From an uncultured Oscillospiraceae bacterium (lineage in GTDB: Bacteria > Bacillota > Clostridia > Oscillospirales > Oscillospiraceae): 28,455 bases of DNA. Shown here one piece after another: positions 8,485 to 16,345 of the stretch. Below the pieces are notes generated by a model. It did no database searches, was not told the origin of the DNA, and saw only the letters and a program-made list of their open reading frames with translations. Position 1 is the stretch's first letter; each line of letters opens with the position of its first letter. A program made the position numbers and the translations under genes. The stretch lies in NCBI GenBank assembly GCA_934631005.1, contig CAKTXA010000033.1, positions 1-28,455 on the forward strand, written 5' to 3'.

Positions 8485-8900
8485 GAAGAGGTTTGTAGGG
8501 GCCGATGACCACATCGGCCCGCACGCCGCACCCCTTATTTGGACGTAGGGGAGGGGTTCTACTCCTCTCGCACCCAATCGACCACCACCGTACTTATCGA
8601 CTCATCGTCGTAATGTAGGGGAGGGGCTTGCCCCTCCCGCGCGGTAGGTACCCGCGGTTTTACGAAACCTATCGGCAAATTCGTTGATACCCAACGGGCG
8701 GACAGGGTCGTCCGCCCCTACAAAACATTGTACGAATGCGCCACGGTGCCTGCGAATTTGCAATTGCGTCCTGCGCAGGCGGGGTAGAACCCTGCCCCTA
8801 CGGCATGACCGGTGGATTGTACGAATTCGCCGGGGTGCAGCATGATTTGCGATATTTTTCTGCGCGGGAGGGGCAAGCCCCTCCCCTACGTTACGACTAA
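8485..8900. repeat. mosaic of dispersed palindromic repeats (central cluster)
   Basis: This 530-base gap lies between convergent genes and holds no supported ORF. Palindromic units are visible at about 8541-8570, 8607-8640, 8693-8722, 8775-8803 and 8861-8899. The units at 8607 and 8861 are near-identical and inverted relative to each other (GTAGGGGAGGGGCTTGCCCC type). The segment 8495-8553 is the inverted copy of 152-209. Linker sequences are also repeated: TTTGCGAT..CTGCGCGGGAGGGGC occurs at 8846 and at 244. Confidence 0.88.
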
Positions 8901-8945
8901 GAGATCGGTATGGGCAAGAGATGGGGAATTTGCCCTTAAATATGC

Positions 8946-9590
8946 TTACGCAAACAGCGTCCACGGGAATTCATTTGGCGGGTCGATCTCGAATTGCATC
9001 GTTTCGCCGGTCTCGGGGTGGGGAAATTGCAGGGATGCGGAGAGAAGGGCGGTCTTGCAGCGGTTGTCGCTGCCGCCGTATTTGCCGTCGCCGAGGAGGG
9101 GAAGGGTGCGGGCGGAAAACTGGGCGCGGATCTGGTGCGTCCGGCCGGTAAACAGCCGCACGCGCACGAGCGCGCGTTGTGCGTCTCCATCGACTGCTGT
9201 GGCAACGAGCGTATAGGAAAGCCTTGCGGCCTTCACGCCCGCGCGGGGGCGCTTGCAGACGAAGCTCTTGTCCCGCGCGCGGTCAAAATACAGAAGATCC
9301 TCCAAAACGCCCGCCGGCTCCGCGGGCGGGGCGGTGAGCACGGCCAGATATTCCTTTTGCCACTGCCCCCTCTGTGCCGACGCGCTGAGGGCCGCCGCAG
9401 CCTTTGCCGTGCGGGCATAGACCATCACGCCCGCGCTCACGCGGTCGAGCCGGTGCACGGGGTAAGCTTCACCGCCGCACTGCGCGCGCAGCAGCGCGGG
9501 CATCGCATCCGCTCCCTCGCCCTGCGACAAAACGCCCGCAGGCTTGCGGCAGACGACGATCTGCGCGTCTTGATAGAGAATATCGAGCAT
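8946..9590 (-). CDS. RluA-family RNA pseudouridine synthase
   Basis: A 214-residue single-domain enzyme converting specific uridines in RNA to pseudouridine. The catalytic motif HRLDRVSAGV has the nucleophilic aspartate at residue 49. The N-terminal VVCRKPAGVLSQ, the LFTGRTHQIRAQ block and GDGKYGG near the C-terminus are hallmarks of the RluA group. There is no S4 domain, so it is shorter than RluC/RluD, and the RNA target cannot be named. I chose the ATG at 9590 because GAGGTGAT precedes it; a GTG at 9599 and an ATG at 9596 are in frame but fall on that site. A promoter with 17-base spacing lies upstream, divergent from the ABC exporter. Confidence 0.9.
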   Translation of the reverse strand: MLDILYQDAQIVVCRKPAGVLSQGEGADAMPALLRAQCGGEAYPVHRLDRVSAGVMVYARTAKAAAALSASAQRGQWQKEYLAVLTAPPAEPAGVLEDLLYFDRARDKSFVCKRPRAGVKAARLSYTLVATAVDGDAQRALVRVRLFTGRTHQIRAQFSARTLPLLGDGKYGGSDNRCKTALLSASLQFPHPETGETMQFEIDPPNEFPWTLFA

Positions 9591-9617
9591 CCGCATCACC
9601 TCATCTTTTCTGCGAAA

Positions 9618-9646
9618 ATTCTAGCACGGACGGGGCGATTTTGCAA
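9618..9646 (-). promoter_or_regulatory. promoter of the RluA-family gene
   Basis: On the minus strand TTGCAA (9641-9646) and TAGAAT (9618-9623) are 17 bases apart. Confidence 0.7.
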
Positions 9647-9654
9647 ACCAGGGC

Positions 9655-9683
9655 TTGCAAAGCGGCGCGCGGGCCGGTATGAT
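9655..9683 (+). promoter_or_regulatory. promoter of the ABC exporter gene
   Basis: TTGCAA (9655-9660) and TATGAT (9678-9683) are spaced by 17 bases; the start codon is 47 bases downstream. It is arranged back to back with the minus-strand promoter at 9618-9646. Confidence 0.75.
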
Positions 9684-9730
9684 AGCAGCAGCACAGCGGC
9701 CTGACCGGCCGCGTTTTCAGGAGGAGCACT

Positions 9731-11479
9731 ATGACCACCCGCGACTATCAGCGCAAAAGCACGCTGTCGATCTTTCTGCATTTTTTCAAGCGCCACCGCC
9801 GCCTGTTCGCGCTGGATATGGTCTGTGCGCTCATCGTGGCGCTCATCGACCTGGCCTATCCGCTCGTCTCGCGCTGGTGCATGACAAGGCTCCTGCCGGA
9901 GCGGGCGTTCGCGGCGTTTTTTACCGTGATGGCCGTCGTGGTGGGGGCGTATATCGTGCGGTCGCTGCTGTATTACGTCATCTGCTACTGGGGCCACACG
10001 TTCGGCATCCGCGTGGAGGCCGACATCCGCGAGGCTCTGTTTTCGCACATGCAGGTGCTGGGCTTTGATTTTTACGACCACAACCGCACGGGGCAGCTGA
10101 TGAGCCGGCTCACGAGCGACCTGTTTGAGATCACGGAGCTGGCGCACCACGGGCCGGAGGATCTGTTCATCTCGGGCGTGACGATCGTGGGCGCGCTCGC
10201 GATCATGTTCACCATCGAGTGGCGGCTGGCGCTGGTGGTGGCGGTCATCATCCCGGTGTTCGTGCTGGTCATCATGGCGCGCAGGCGCGCGATGTCGCAG
10301 GCGTCGCGGCAGGTCAAGCAGAAGGTCGGCGTTATCAACGCGGACATCGAGTCGAGCCTGTCCGGCATGCGCACGGCCAAGGCGTTTGCGAATGAAGCGC
10401 TGGAGGAGGATAAATTCCGCGCCTCCAACGACGTTTTCAAGCGCTCCAAGCGCGTTTTTCACAAGGAAATGGGCTATTTTAACGCCATGATGGAGTTCTT
10501 TGTGAGCATCCTGTCCGTTTGCGTCATCGCCGTCGGCGGCGCGCTCATCATGCAGGACCGGATGGACTATACCGACCTCATCACGTTCTCGCTCTACATC
10601 ACCACGTTTGTGAACCCCATCCGCAAGCTCGCGAACTTCTCGGAGCTGTTCGCAAACGGCACGGCGGGGCTGCAGCGCTTCATCGACGTCATGCGCACCG
10701 AGCCGACGCTGCAGGACGCGCCGGACGCGGCGGTGCTGGACACCGTGCGCGGCGAGGTCGAGATCGACCACGTGAGCTTTTCGTATGAGCAGGAGCTGGA
10801 CGTGCTGCACGACGTGAGCCTGCGCGTGCGCCCGGGCGAGACCGTGGCCATCGTCGGCCCGTCCGGCGGCGGCAAGTCGACGCTCTGCCAGCTGCTGCCG
10901 CGGTTTTACGACGTGACGGGCGGCGCGATCCGCATCGACGGCCGCGACGTGCGCGCCATCACGCAGAAGAGTCTGCGCGAGCACATCGGCATCGTGCAGC
11001 AGGAGGTGTTCCTGTTTGCCGATTCCATTCTGGAAAATATCCGCTACGGACACCCGGACGCGACGATGGACGAGATCGTCGCCGCGGCGAAGCAGGCGGA
11101 GATCTACGACGACATCCTCGCCATGCCTGACGGCTTTGACACCTACGTGGGCGAGCGCGGGACGCTGCTGTCCGGCGGGCAGAAGCAGCGCATCTCCATC
11201 GCGCGCATTTTCCTCAAAAATCCGCCCATCCTCATTCTGGACGAGGCGACCAGCGCGCTGGACAGCCTGACGGAGTCGAAGATCCAGTCGGCCTTTGACG
11301 CGCTGGCGAAGGACCGCACCACGTTCATCATCGCCCACCGCCTGTCCACCATCCGCAGCGCCGAACACATCTACGTCATCGCCGACGGCCGCATCGCCGA
11401 AGAAGGCAGCCACGAGCAGCTGCTGAGGAAGAACGGCATTTACGCGGGGCTGTGGCATACGCAGAATGCGGGCGAGTGA
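9731..11479 (+). CDS. ABC exporter, MsbA/MdlB-type fused permease-ATPase
   Basis: A 582-residue half-transporter expected to act as a dimer exporting lipids, drugs or peptides. Residues 1-320 hold six membrane helices (for example near 25-50, 60-85, 145-185 and 250-300). The nucleotide-binding domain has Walker A GPSGGGKST at 376-384, the Q-loop IVQQEVFLFA, signature LSGGQKQR at 480-487, Walker B LILDEATSALD at 501-511 and the switch His in IIAHRLST. AGGAGG precedes the ATG by 7 bases. The gene stands alone with its own promoter; no partner half-transporter is adjacent, so a homodimer is likely. The substrate cannot be told from sequence. Confidence 0.94.
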   Translation: MTTRDYQRKSTLSIFLHFFKRHRRLFALDMVCALIVALIDLAYPLVSRWCMTRLLPERAFAAFFTVMAVVVGAYIVRSLLYYVICYWGHTFGIRVEADIREALFSHMQVLGFDFYDHNRTGQLMSRLTSDLFEITELAHHGPEDLFISGVTIVGALAIMFTIEWRLALVVAVIIPVFVLVIMARRRAMSQASRQVKQKVGVINADIESSLSGMRTAKAFANEALEEDKFRASNDVFKRSKRVFHKEMGYFNAMMEFFVSILSVCVIAVGGALIMQDRMDYTDLITFSLYITTFVNPIRKLANFSELFANGTAGLQRFIDVMRTEPTLQDAPDAAVLDTVRGEVEIDHVSFSYEQELDVLHDVSLRVRPGETVAIVGPSGGGKSTLCQLLPRFYDVTGGAIRIDGRDVRAITQKSLREHIGIVQQEVFLFADSILENIRYGHPDATMDEIVAAAKQAEIYDDILAMPDGFDTYVGERGTLLSGGQKQRISIARIFLKNPPILILDEATSALDSLTESKIQSAFDALAKDRTTFIIAHRLSTIRSAEHIYVIADGRIAEEGSHEQLLRKNGIYAGLWHTQNAGE

Positions 11480-11496
11480 CCTGAGCTGTGACGTTA

Positions 11497-11533
11497 TTAG
11501 TCGTAATGTAGGGGAGGGGCTTGCCCCTCCCGT
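11497..11533 (-). repeat. palindromic repeat unit, left copy
   Basis: AGTCGTAATGTAGGGGAGGGGC and following bases are the inverted counterpart of the unit at 11841-11879 and nearly identical to the unit at 8607-8640. It starts 18 bases after the exporter stop and may serve as its 3' structure, although no U-tract follows. Confidence 0.85.
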
Positions 11534-11559
11534 TGGGAGGCAGCTGTGGATTTTGCACG

Positions 11560-11830
11560 CACCGGCGGGCGGAATGCCCCCCTTGCCTTCCCCTCGGGGC
11601 CGATTCCCCCTATCAGGGGGAAATGTCCCGAAGGGACAAAGAGGGTAGGGACAGGTGCCCCCGAAGGGGGCAGATGAGGGTCGGGGAGCACTGAAACATA
11701 GCTTTGCATGCACAGCAAAACGCAACTGCTCCCCGGCCCTCATCAGTCTGCTCCGCTGCGCTCCGCAGACAGCTTCCCCCAGGGGAAGCCAAGGGGTTCC
11801 AGCAAATCGGCACTGCGGCAAAGGAACGAT
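11560..11830. repeat. second repeat family: cluster of nested hairpins
   Basis: Between the two GGGAGGGGC units lies a different GC-rich structure. Short hairpins occur at TTCCCCC..GGGGGAA (about 11607), GTCCCGAAGGGAC and TGCCCCCGAAGGGGGCA. A long stem of 17 bp with one mismatch joins 11674-11690 to 11727-11743 around a 36-base loop, and GTCTGC/GCAGAC follows. The segment lies between the convergent exporter and znuB-like genes and has no supported ORF, though it leaves short frames open on both strands. Confidence 0.75.
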
Positions 11831-11840
11831 GGCGCGTACC

Positions 11841-11879
11841 AGCGGGAGGGGCAAGCCCCTCCCCTACGTTACGACGAAA
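11841..11879 (+). repeat. palindromic repeat unit, right copy
   Basis: GCGGGAGGGGCAAGCCCCTC and following CCCTACGTTACGACGAAA match the unit at 8861-8899 almost exactly and the unit at 263-297 with a small change in the loop. It is inverted relative to 11497-11533, so the two bracket the nested-hairpin block. Confidence 0.88.
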
Positions 11880-11922
11880 TCGTCACTTCTTCACGATCCA
11901 TTTTTACCCATTACCTGAAATC

Positions 11923-11944
11923 GCCCGCGGCGTTGGCCGCGGGC
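11923..11944 (-). terminator. hairpin after the znuB-like gene
   Basis: GCCCGCGGC/GCCGCGGGC is a perfect 9-bp stem with a 4-base loop, 7 bases beyond the stop of the minus-strand permease. The following GATTTC is a weak U-tract. Confidence 0.55.
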
Positions 11945-11951
11945 AAGCTGT

Positions 11952-12791
11952 TTATGCTGCTTTTTTGCGCAGGCAGAAGGTCGCTGCGAAGAAGAGGGCC
12001 AGATACAAAGCGACGGTGGCGCCGGCGGAGCAGCCGAGGTGGTAGGCTGTGAGCAGGCCGGCGAGGCTGCACGCGAGCGCGCCGCAGACGGAGATGAGAT
12101 GATACTGCCGCAGGTTCCGCGCGACGTTGCGCGCCGCGGCTGCCGGGAGGACAAGCAGGGAGTTGATGACCATCAGCCCCACCCAGCTCATCGCGAGCGT
12201 GACGACCACGGCGATGCAGACGGTAAACAGCGTCTCATACCGGCGGCAGGAGATGCCGCGCGAGCTTGCCAGCTGCGGGTGCACCGCCGTGAGCACCAGC
12301 CGGTTGGACGCCAGCACCCACAAAACGACCACCGCCAGCAGTACCAGCGCCAGCAGCCCCAGCTCCGCCGGGGTGACGGACAGGAGGTCTCCGATGAGGT
12401 AGCGGTTGAACTTCGTAAAGCTGCCGCCGCCGAGCGTGGCGATGAAAATGCCCAGCGCCACGGCTGTGGAGGAAAAGACGCCGATGAGCGTATCGGCTGC
12501 CTGATTCGTGCGCGCACGCACGTAGGAAAACAGCAGCGCCAGCAGCACCGCCAGCCCCACGGCAAAGGCCATGGGCGACGCCGCGCCGCACAAAACGCCG
12601 ATGGCGATGCCGGTAAAGCCGGAATGGCCCAGCGCGTCGGAGAAAAAGCTCATCTTGCCCGTGACGATCATCGTGGACAGCAGGCCGAACAGCGGCGCCA
12701 GCAGCAGCACGGCCAGCAGCGCATTTTTCATAAACGTCATCTGCAAAAATCCCGCGCCCGTCCAGTCGCACAGGGCATACCAGATATTCAT
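11952..12791 (-). CDS. znuB: metal ABC transporter permease (ABC-3 family)
   Basis: A 279-residue integral membrane protein of the ZnuB/TroC (ABC-3) family that imports zinc or manganese with the adjacent ATPase and binding lipoprotein. About eight hydrophobic helices are visible. The conserved stretch FFSDALGHSGFTGIAIGVL (residues 49-67) and SWVGLMVINSLLVLPAAAARN near residue 205 are characteristic. The start overlaps the ATPase stop (ATGA), so the genes are translationally coupled. It is the last gene of the operon. Zinc rather than manganese is an inference from the overall pattern; the symbol should be read as znuB-like. Confidence 0.9.
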   Translation of the reverse strand: MNIWYALCDWTGAGFLQMTFMKNALLAVLLLAPLFGLLSTMIVTGKMSFFSDALGHSGFTGIAIGVLCGAASPMAFAVGLAVLLALLFSYVRARTNQAADTLIGVFSSTAVALGIFIATLGGGSFTKFNRYLIGDLLSVTPAELGLLALVLLAVVVLWVLASNRLVLTAVHPQLASSRGISCRRYETLFTVCIAVVVTLAMSWVGLMVINSLLVLPAAAARNVARNLRQYHLISVCGALACSLAGLLTAYHLGCSAGATVALYLALFFAATFCLRKKAA

Positions 12792-13546
12792 ACCGCGCCG
12801 CCTCCCGTCATGTGGAATGCCTCGGCGAATTCGTCCGAGTTCAGCACGTCCAGCGGCGTGCCCTGCCGCAAAATGTGCCCGCGCAGGAGCACCACGCGGT
12901 CGCAGTAGCGCTCGAGCATGGAAAAATCGTGCGTGGTCATCAAGATCGAAAGGTCAAATTTCTGCCGGATCTCGTCGAGCATATCCATCAGCAGCGTCAT
13001 GCCCTCCACGTCCACGCCCGAGAGCGGCTCGTCGAGGATGAGCATATTCGGCATCGGCTCCAGCGCCAGCGCCAGCAGCACGCGCTGCAGCTCGCCGCCG
13101 GAGAGCGTGCCGACGCGCTTGTCGATGAGCGCCTCGGCGTGCACGTTCGAAAGGCAGCGCAGCACAGTCTCGCGCAGGGCGCGCGTGGGGCGGAGGAACG
13201 CCGGACGCCTGCTCATGCAGCAGGCGAACAGGTCGAGCACGCTGATGGGGTCGCCCGGGGCAAAGCGCGGGCTCTGCGGCACATAGCCGATGCGCAGCTT
13301 CGTCTGCCGCCCGCTCGCGTCGTGGAACGTGATCTTTCCGCTGTACTCCCGCTGGCCGAGGATGGACTGGATGAGCGTGGATTTGCCCGCGCCGTTCGGG
13401 CCGATGAGCGCCACGATCTGCCCGCAGTGCATATGCAGGTCGATGTGCGAGAGGATCGGGCTGCCGCCCGCCTGCACGCACAGATCCTCCACCCGCAGGC
13501 AGCAGGCGTGCTCGCAGTCGCCGGTGTGGCTGTGTTTATAGATCAT
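12788..13546 (-). CDS. znuC: metal ABC transporter ATP-binding protein with His/Cys-rich N-terminus
   Basis: A 252-residue ATPase driving metal import. It has Walker A GPNGAGKS at 49-56, Q-loop VPQSPRF, signature LSGGELQR, Walker B MLILDEPLSGVD and switch His in MTTHD. The first 16 residues carry H5, H7, C11, H13, C15 and C16, an arrangement that could bind a metal; HMHC follows at 38-41. Such an extension is not in E. coli ZnuC; I have the impression that related clostridial proteins share it. The start overlaps the binding-protein stop (ATGA), and the end overlaps znuB. The gene order binding protein, ATPase, permease is normal for this family. Confidence 0.92.
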   Translation of the reverse strand: MIYKHSHTGDCEHACCLRVEDLCVQAGGSPILSHIDLHMHCGQIVALIGPNGAGKSTLIQSILGQREYSGKITFHDASGRQTKLRIGYVPQSPRFAPGDPISVLDLFACCMSRRPAFLRPTRALRETVLRCLSNVHAEALIDKRVGTLSGGELQRVLLALALEPMPNMLILDEPLSGVDVEGMTLLMDMLDEIRQKFDLSILMTTHDFSMLERYCDRVVLLRGHILRQGTPLDVLNSDEFAEAFHMTGGGAV

Positions 13547-14412
13547 TGCAGCGCTTCCTTTACTGTGTCGATATTCTTCCGGATGGCGTCGGGGTCGGAC
13601 AGGCCCATGTCCAGCACAAAAACGCCCGCGCCGGTCTCGCGCGCGACGAGCGCGGCGGCGTCCTGCGTGCCGTTCGTTTCGGAAAAGACGGCGGGGATGG
13701 CGTTTTCACGCACAACGGCCACAACGGCCTCCAGCTCCTTTGCCGACGGCTCGCTGCCCGCTTCGACCTCCATCGCCGCGGCGATCTCAAGGTCAAAGGC
13801 GTCGGCAAAATACGAGAAGCCGTCGTGGAACGTGACGAGCTTGCGGCAGGAGAGGTTCGCGAGCGTCTGCGCGCCGTAGGTCTGCAGCTCGTCCATCTCG
13901 CGGGCGTAGTCCTCCGCGTTTTCGCGCAGGCGCGCGGCGTCATCGGGATAGACCTCCGCAAGACCCTCCGCGATGTTCCGCGCCATCTGCGCACAGTTCG
14001 CGGGGGCCAGCCAGATGTGCGGGTCGGGCTCGTCCGGGCTTTCATCCGACGGCAGCGCCGCCACGCCCGCGGACGCGGTGATGCGCGGGCAGCTGGCGGC
14101 CCTCAGCGCGTCGTCCATAAAATCCTCCAGCCCCAGGCCGGACTCGATCACGACCGCCGCGCCCTCCAGCAGCTGCATCTGTCGGACACTGAGCGTGTAG
14201 TCGTGCAGGCACGACACCGGCTCCGACACGACGCTCGCGACCGGCGCGGTCTGCTCCGCCGCCGTGCCCGCGAGCAGGCGCTCGGTGAGCCCCGCGAGCT
14301 GCTGCGTGGTGCAGACGATGCCGCTCTGCGCGGGCTTCGTATTTGCGTTCCCGGCGCAGCCGCACAGCAGCGCCGCCAGCAGCAGCGCCGGGAGGAAAAT
14401 TCGTTTTTTCAT
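13543..14412 (-). CDS. znuA: metal ABC transporter substrate-binding lipoprotein (ZnuA/TroA type)
   Basis: A 289-residue cluster A-I binding protein. It has a lipoprotein signal with lipobox LCGC and acylated Cys19. The expected metal ligands are visible as His70 (SCLHDY), His132 (DPHIW), His196 (TFHDGF) and an acidic residue, probably Glu245 (FSETN). The central helix is charged (ENAEDYAREMDELQTYG). The long His-rich loop of many ZnuA proteins is absent; DESPDEPDPH holds the corresponding acidic loop before His132. It is the first gene of the operon, anchored outside the membrane to hand metal to ZnuB. Zinc or manganese are both possible. Confidence 0.92.
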   Translation of the reverse strand: MKKRIFLPALLLAALLCGCAGNANTKPAQSGIVCTTQQLAGLTERLLAGTAAEQTAPVASVVSEPVSCLHDYTLSVRQMQLLEGAAVVIESGLGLEDFMDDALRAASCPRITASAGVAALPSDESPDEPDPHIWLAPANCAQMARNIAEGLAEVYPDDAARLRENAEDYAREMDELQTYGAQTLANLSCRKLVTFHDGFSYFADAFDLEIAAAMEVEAGSEPSAKELEAVVAVVRENAIPAVFSETNGTQDAAALVARETGAGVFVLDMGLSDPDAIRKNIDTVKEALQ

Positions 14413-14447
14413 GCGTTCTACTCCGTTTTCTTTGGTTCATCTACTAT

Positions 14448-14477
14448 TATATAGTCCGTGTCAAGTCGGGCTGTCAA
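14448..14477 (-). promoter_or_regulatory. promoter of the znuACB-like operon
   Basis: On the minus strand TTGACA (14472-14477) and TATATA (14448-14453) are 18 bases apart; a second TTGACA sits at 14459-14464. The -35 lies inside the last codons of the amidase gene. ACTAT-TAT-ATAGT (14443-14455) is a perfect palindrome over the -10 and may be an operator. I do not recognise a standard Zur box. Confidence 0.55.
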
Positions 14478-15210
14478 GCGCAATATATGCCGCGGCGGCG
14501 AAGCCGTACAGGCCGTCATATTCCACGGTGTACCAGCTGTCGTACCCGCCCAGCACTGTGACGGCTGTGCCGTTCGGGAGCTCGGCGAGCACCGCCGCGT
14601 CCATGAGCGGGTATTCCCGCAGGTTGAGGGATGAGCCGCCGGTGCGCACCATGCCCGCCTGCGGCGTTCCCGGCGCGACGAACGGAAGCCCGAAATACTG
14701 CGTCACGCCCTCGGCGAGCGCGGCGGCGATGGCCTCCAGATCTTCCGTCAGCCAGTTCGCGTCGTCCACGTTGTCGTGGTAGCCCAGCTCCGCCAGCACC
14801 GACGGCGCGCGGGTGCGCCGCACCTCGCCGATGGTGAGGGTCGGCAGCGCCCGAACGAGGTCCGGCAGGGGATAGATCGGGCGCAAATTATCCGCCAGAA
14901 TGTTCGCCATGCGCAGCCCCGCCTCGCTGGTGGGGAAGTAATACAGGTCGACGCCGCGTGTCTGGCCCGCGCGCGATTCCGGCGAGGCGTTGGAGTGCAG
15001 CGCCAGATGGAAGTCGTAGCTCCCGGCGTTCGACTGCCGGATGGACGCCGCGGCGCTGCCGTTCGGGTCGTTGCGGGTGACGTTCACGCCGCTCGCGTGC
15101 AGATACGGCTCCATGGCGTCCGCCAGCCGGTTCATCCAGAGCTGCTCATTGCCGGTGGTGACGTAGGGGTTAAAATACTGCGTGGAGGGACTTAAAAACA
15201 AAAATGGCAT
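14461..15210 (-). CDS. N-acetylmuramoyl-L-alanine amidase (Amidase_3-like) with SH3 domain
   Basis: A 249-residue protein with an Amidase_3-like fold (residues 1-175) and a C-terminal bacterial SH3 domain (about 190-245: SLNLREYPLMDAAVLAELPNG is its start). Such enzymes cut the bond between muramic acid and the stem peptide. Glu22 (GNEQ), His72 (LALHSNA) and Glu141 (AELGYHDN) match zinc-ligand or catalytic positions. The usual first zinc His of the GHGG motif is replaced by LSPSTQ. No signal peptide is visible, so it may be cytoplasmic, use an unusual export route, or act in sporulation. AAGGCGGCAGG precedes the ATG. It may share transcription with the downstream znu-type operon. Confidence 0.82.
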   Translation of the reverse strand: MPFLFLSPSTQYFNPYVTTGNEQLWMNRLADAMEPYLHASGVNVTRNDPNGSAAASIRQSNAGSYDFHLALHSNASPESRAGQTRGVDLYYFPTSEAGLRMANILADNLRPIYPLPDLVRALPTLTIGEVRRTRAPSVLAELGYHDNVDDANWLTEDLEAIAAALAEGVTQYFGLPFVAPGTPQAGMVRTGGSSLNLREYPLMDAAVLAELPNGTAVTVLGGYDSWYTVEYDGLYGFAAAAYIALDSPT

Positions 15211-15291
15211 ATTCCTGCCGCCTTTCCGCTCATTTTTCCCGGCATTCTATGCCGCCGCGGCGCGAAATGTGCCCGTCCCGCGGGAAAAAGA

Positions 15292-15320
15292 TTTACACCG
15301 GCTATAGATTGTGATACGAT
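15292..15320 (+). promoter_or_regulatory. promoter of the exonuclease-mrnC-rqcH run
   Basis: TTTACA (15292-15297) and TACGAT (15315-15320) with a 17-base spacer, 30 bases upstream of the chosen start codon. Confidence 0.65.
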
Positions 15321-15349
15321 AATACGGAATGAATCAAGGAGCGTTTCGT

Positions 15350-16345
15350 ATGCAGTATATCATTTTGGACATGGAGTGGAATCAGGCGTGGCCGGGGTCG
15401 TCCGCCGCCCGCCAGCCGCTGCCGTCGCCCATCCGGGGCGAGATCGTGCAGATCGGCGCGGTGCGCATGACGCAGGACCGGCAGCTGGCCGACGAGTTCC
15501 AGATCCTGATCCGGCCGAAGTATTTTAAGAAAATGAACAGCAAGATCAGCAAGCTCACCGGTATCAAGGACGCGCGGCTGCGCACCGAGGGCGTGAGCTT
15601 TCCCGAGGCGATGGAGCGCTTTCGCGCCTGGTGCGGGGAGGACTGCGTGTTCCTCACCTGGGGCTTTGACGATATTGTGCTGCTGAAGGAAAATCTCGCG
15701 CTGCACGCGCTGGACAGCAGTTGGGTCAGCCGGTGGTATAACGCGCAGCTGATCTTCAACGTGCAGACCGACGGTATGATGCCGCAGCGGGCGCTGAAAA
15801 CGGCGATGGAGATGATGAACATCGAGCCGAGCCGCCCCGCGCACGACGCGCTGGGCGACGCCTATCACACCGCGCTCATCTGCGCGCGGCTGGATCTGGC
15901 GGGCGGTATCGAGGACTATGAGCGGGCAAAGCGGGAGCATGAGAATAACCCCGGCAACGACCGGACGCCCGGCTGCGTCGACCACCGTGTGTACCGCGGC
16001 TATGCCGACAAGCACGCCGCGCTCGGCGCGATGGCGGGCGAGGAGAACCGCTGCCCCGTGTGCGGCGAGCCGATGCGCGGCGAGGGGCGCTGGGTGCGCC
16101 AGCCGGGCAAGCGCTTTATGATGAAATGCGCCTGCCCCGAGCACGGGACCTATCTGGTGCGGGTGCGGCTGAGTGCCGAAGACGACGGCACGCTGCGCGC
16201 GAACCGTTTGACGTATGAGCCGGACTGTGACGCCGCCAAGAGCTATGAGACCGCAGCGGCCAAGCCGCGCCGCCGCTCCGGCAATCGCCGCCGTCGCCGC
16301 CGCCGCTCCGCCACCCGCCAGGCCGCGCCGAAAACGGCGGAATGA
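15350..16345 (+). CDS. DEDDh exonuclease-domain protein with zinc ribbon and Arg-rich tail
   Basis: A 331-residue protein. The N-terminal 185 residues form an RNase T/DnaQ-like 3'-5' exonuclease: ExoI motif as D7 and E9 (ILDMEW), ExoII around D107/D108 (TWGFDD), ExoIII as H165 and D170 (HDALGD). A zinc-ribbon-like part follows with C235, C238, C260 and C262 (CPVCGEP and KCACPEHG). The end is strongly basic (seven arginines in a row at 313-319), suggesting nucleic acid binding. The substrate, RNA or DNA, is unknown. AAGGAG lies 8 bases before the ATG at 15350; an in-frame ATG at 15329 lacks a ribosome site. Its stop overlaps the start of mrnC, an RNA-processing gene, which favours an RNA role. 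Confidence 0.88.
   Translation: MQYIILDMEWNQAWPGSSAARQPLPSPIRGEIVQIGAVRMTQDRQLADEFQILIRPKYFKKMNSKISKLTGIKDARLRTEGVSFPEAMERFRAWCGEDCVFLTWGFDDIVLLKENLALHALDSSWVSRWYNAQLIFNVQTDGMMPQRALKTAMEMMNIEPSRPAHDALGDAYHTALICARLDLAGGIEDYERAKREHENNPGNDRTPGCVDHRVYRGYADKHAALGAMAGEENRCPVCGEPMRGEGRWVRQPGKRFMMKCACPEHGTYLVRVRLSAEDDGTLRANRLTYEPDCDAAKSYETAAAKPRRRSGNRRRRRRRSATRQAAPKTAE

Noticed and set aside
7924..8577. Minus-strand frame sharing a short peptide with a frame at 178-396
   Set aside because: The similarity (GPMWSSAPTN) comes from the inverted DNA repeat shared by 152-209 and 8495-8553, not from a protein family.
8485..8900. CRISPR array
   Set aside because: Repeats vary in orientation and spacing, are palindromic with shared linkers rather than unique spacers, and no cas genes are nearby.
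9596..11854. Minus-strand open frame of 752 codons
   Set aside because: It runs antisense to the ABC exporter and through the repeat cluster. It lacks domain features, and the real gene on plus has all ABC motifs.
14461..15210. Prophage lysis module
   Set aside because: Only one amidase is present; no holin, portal, tail or integrase genes surround it.
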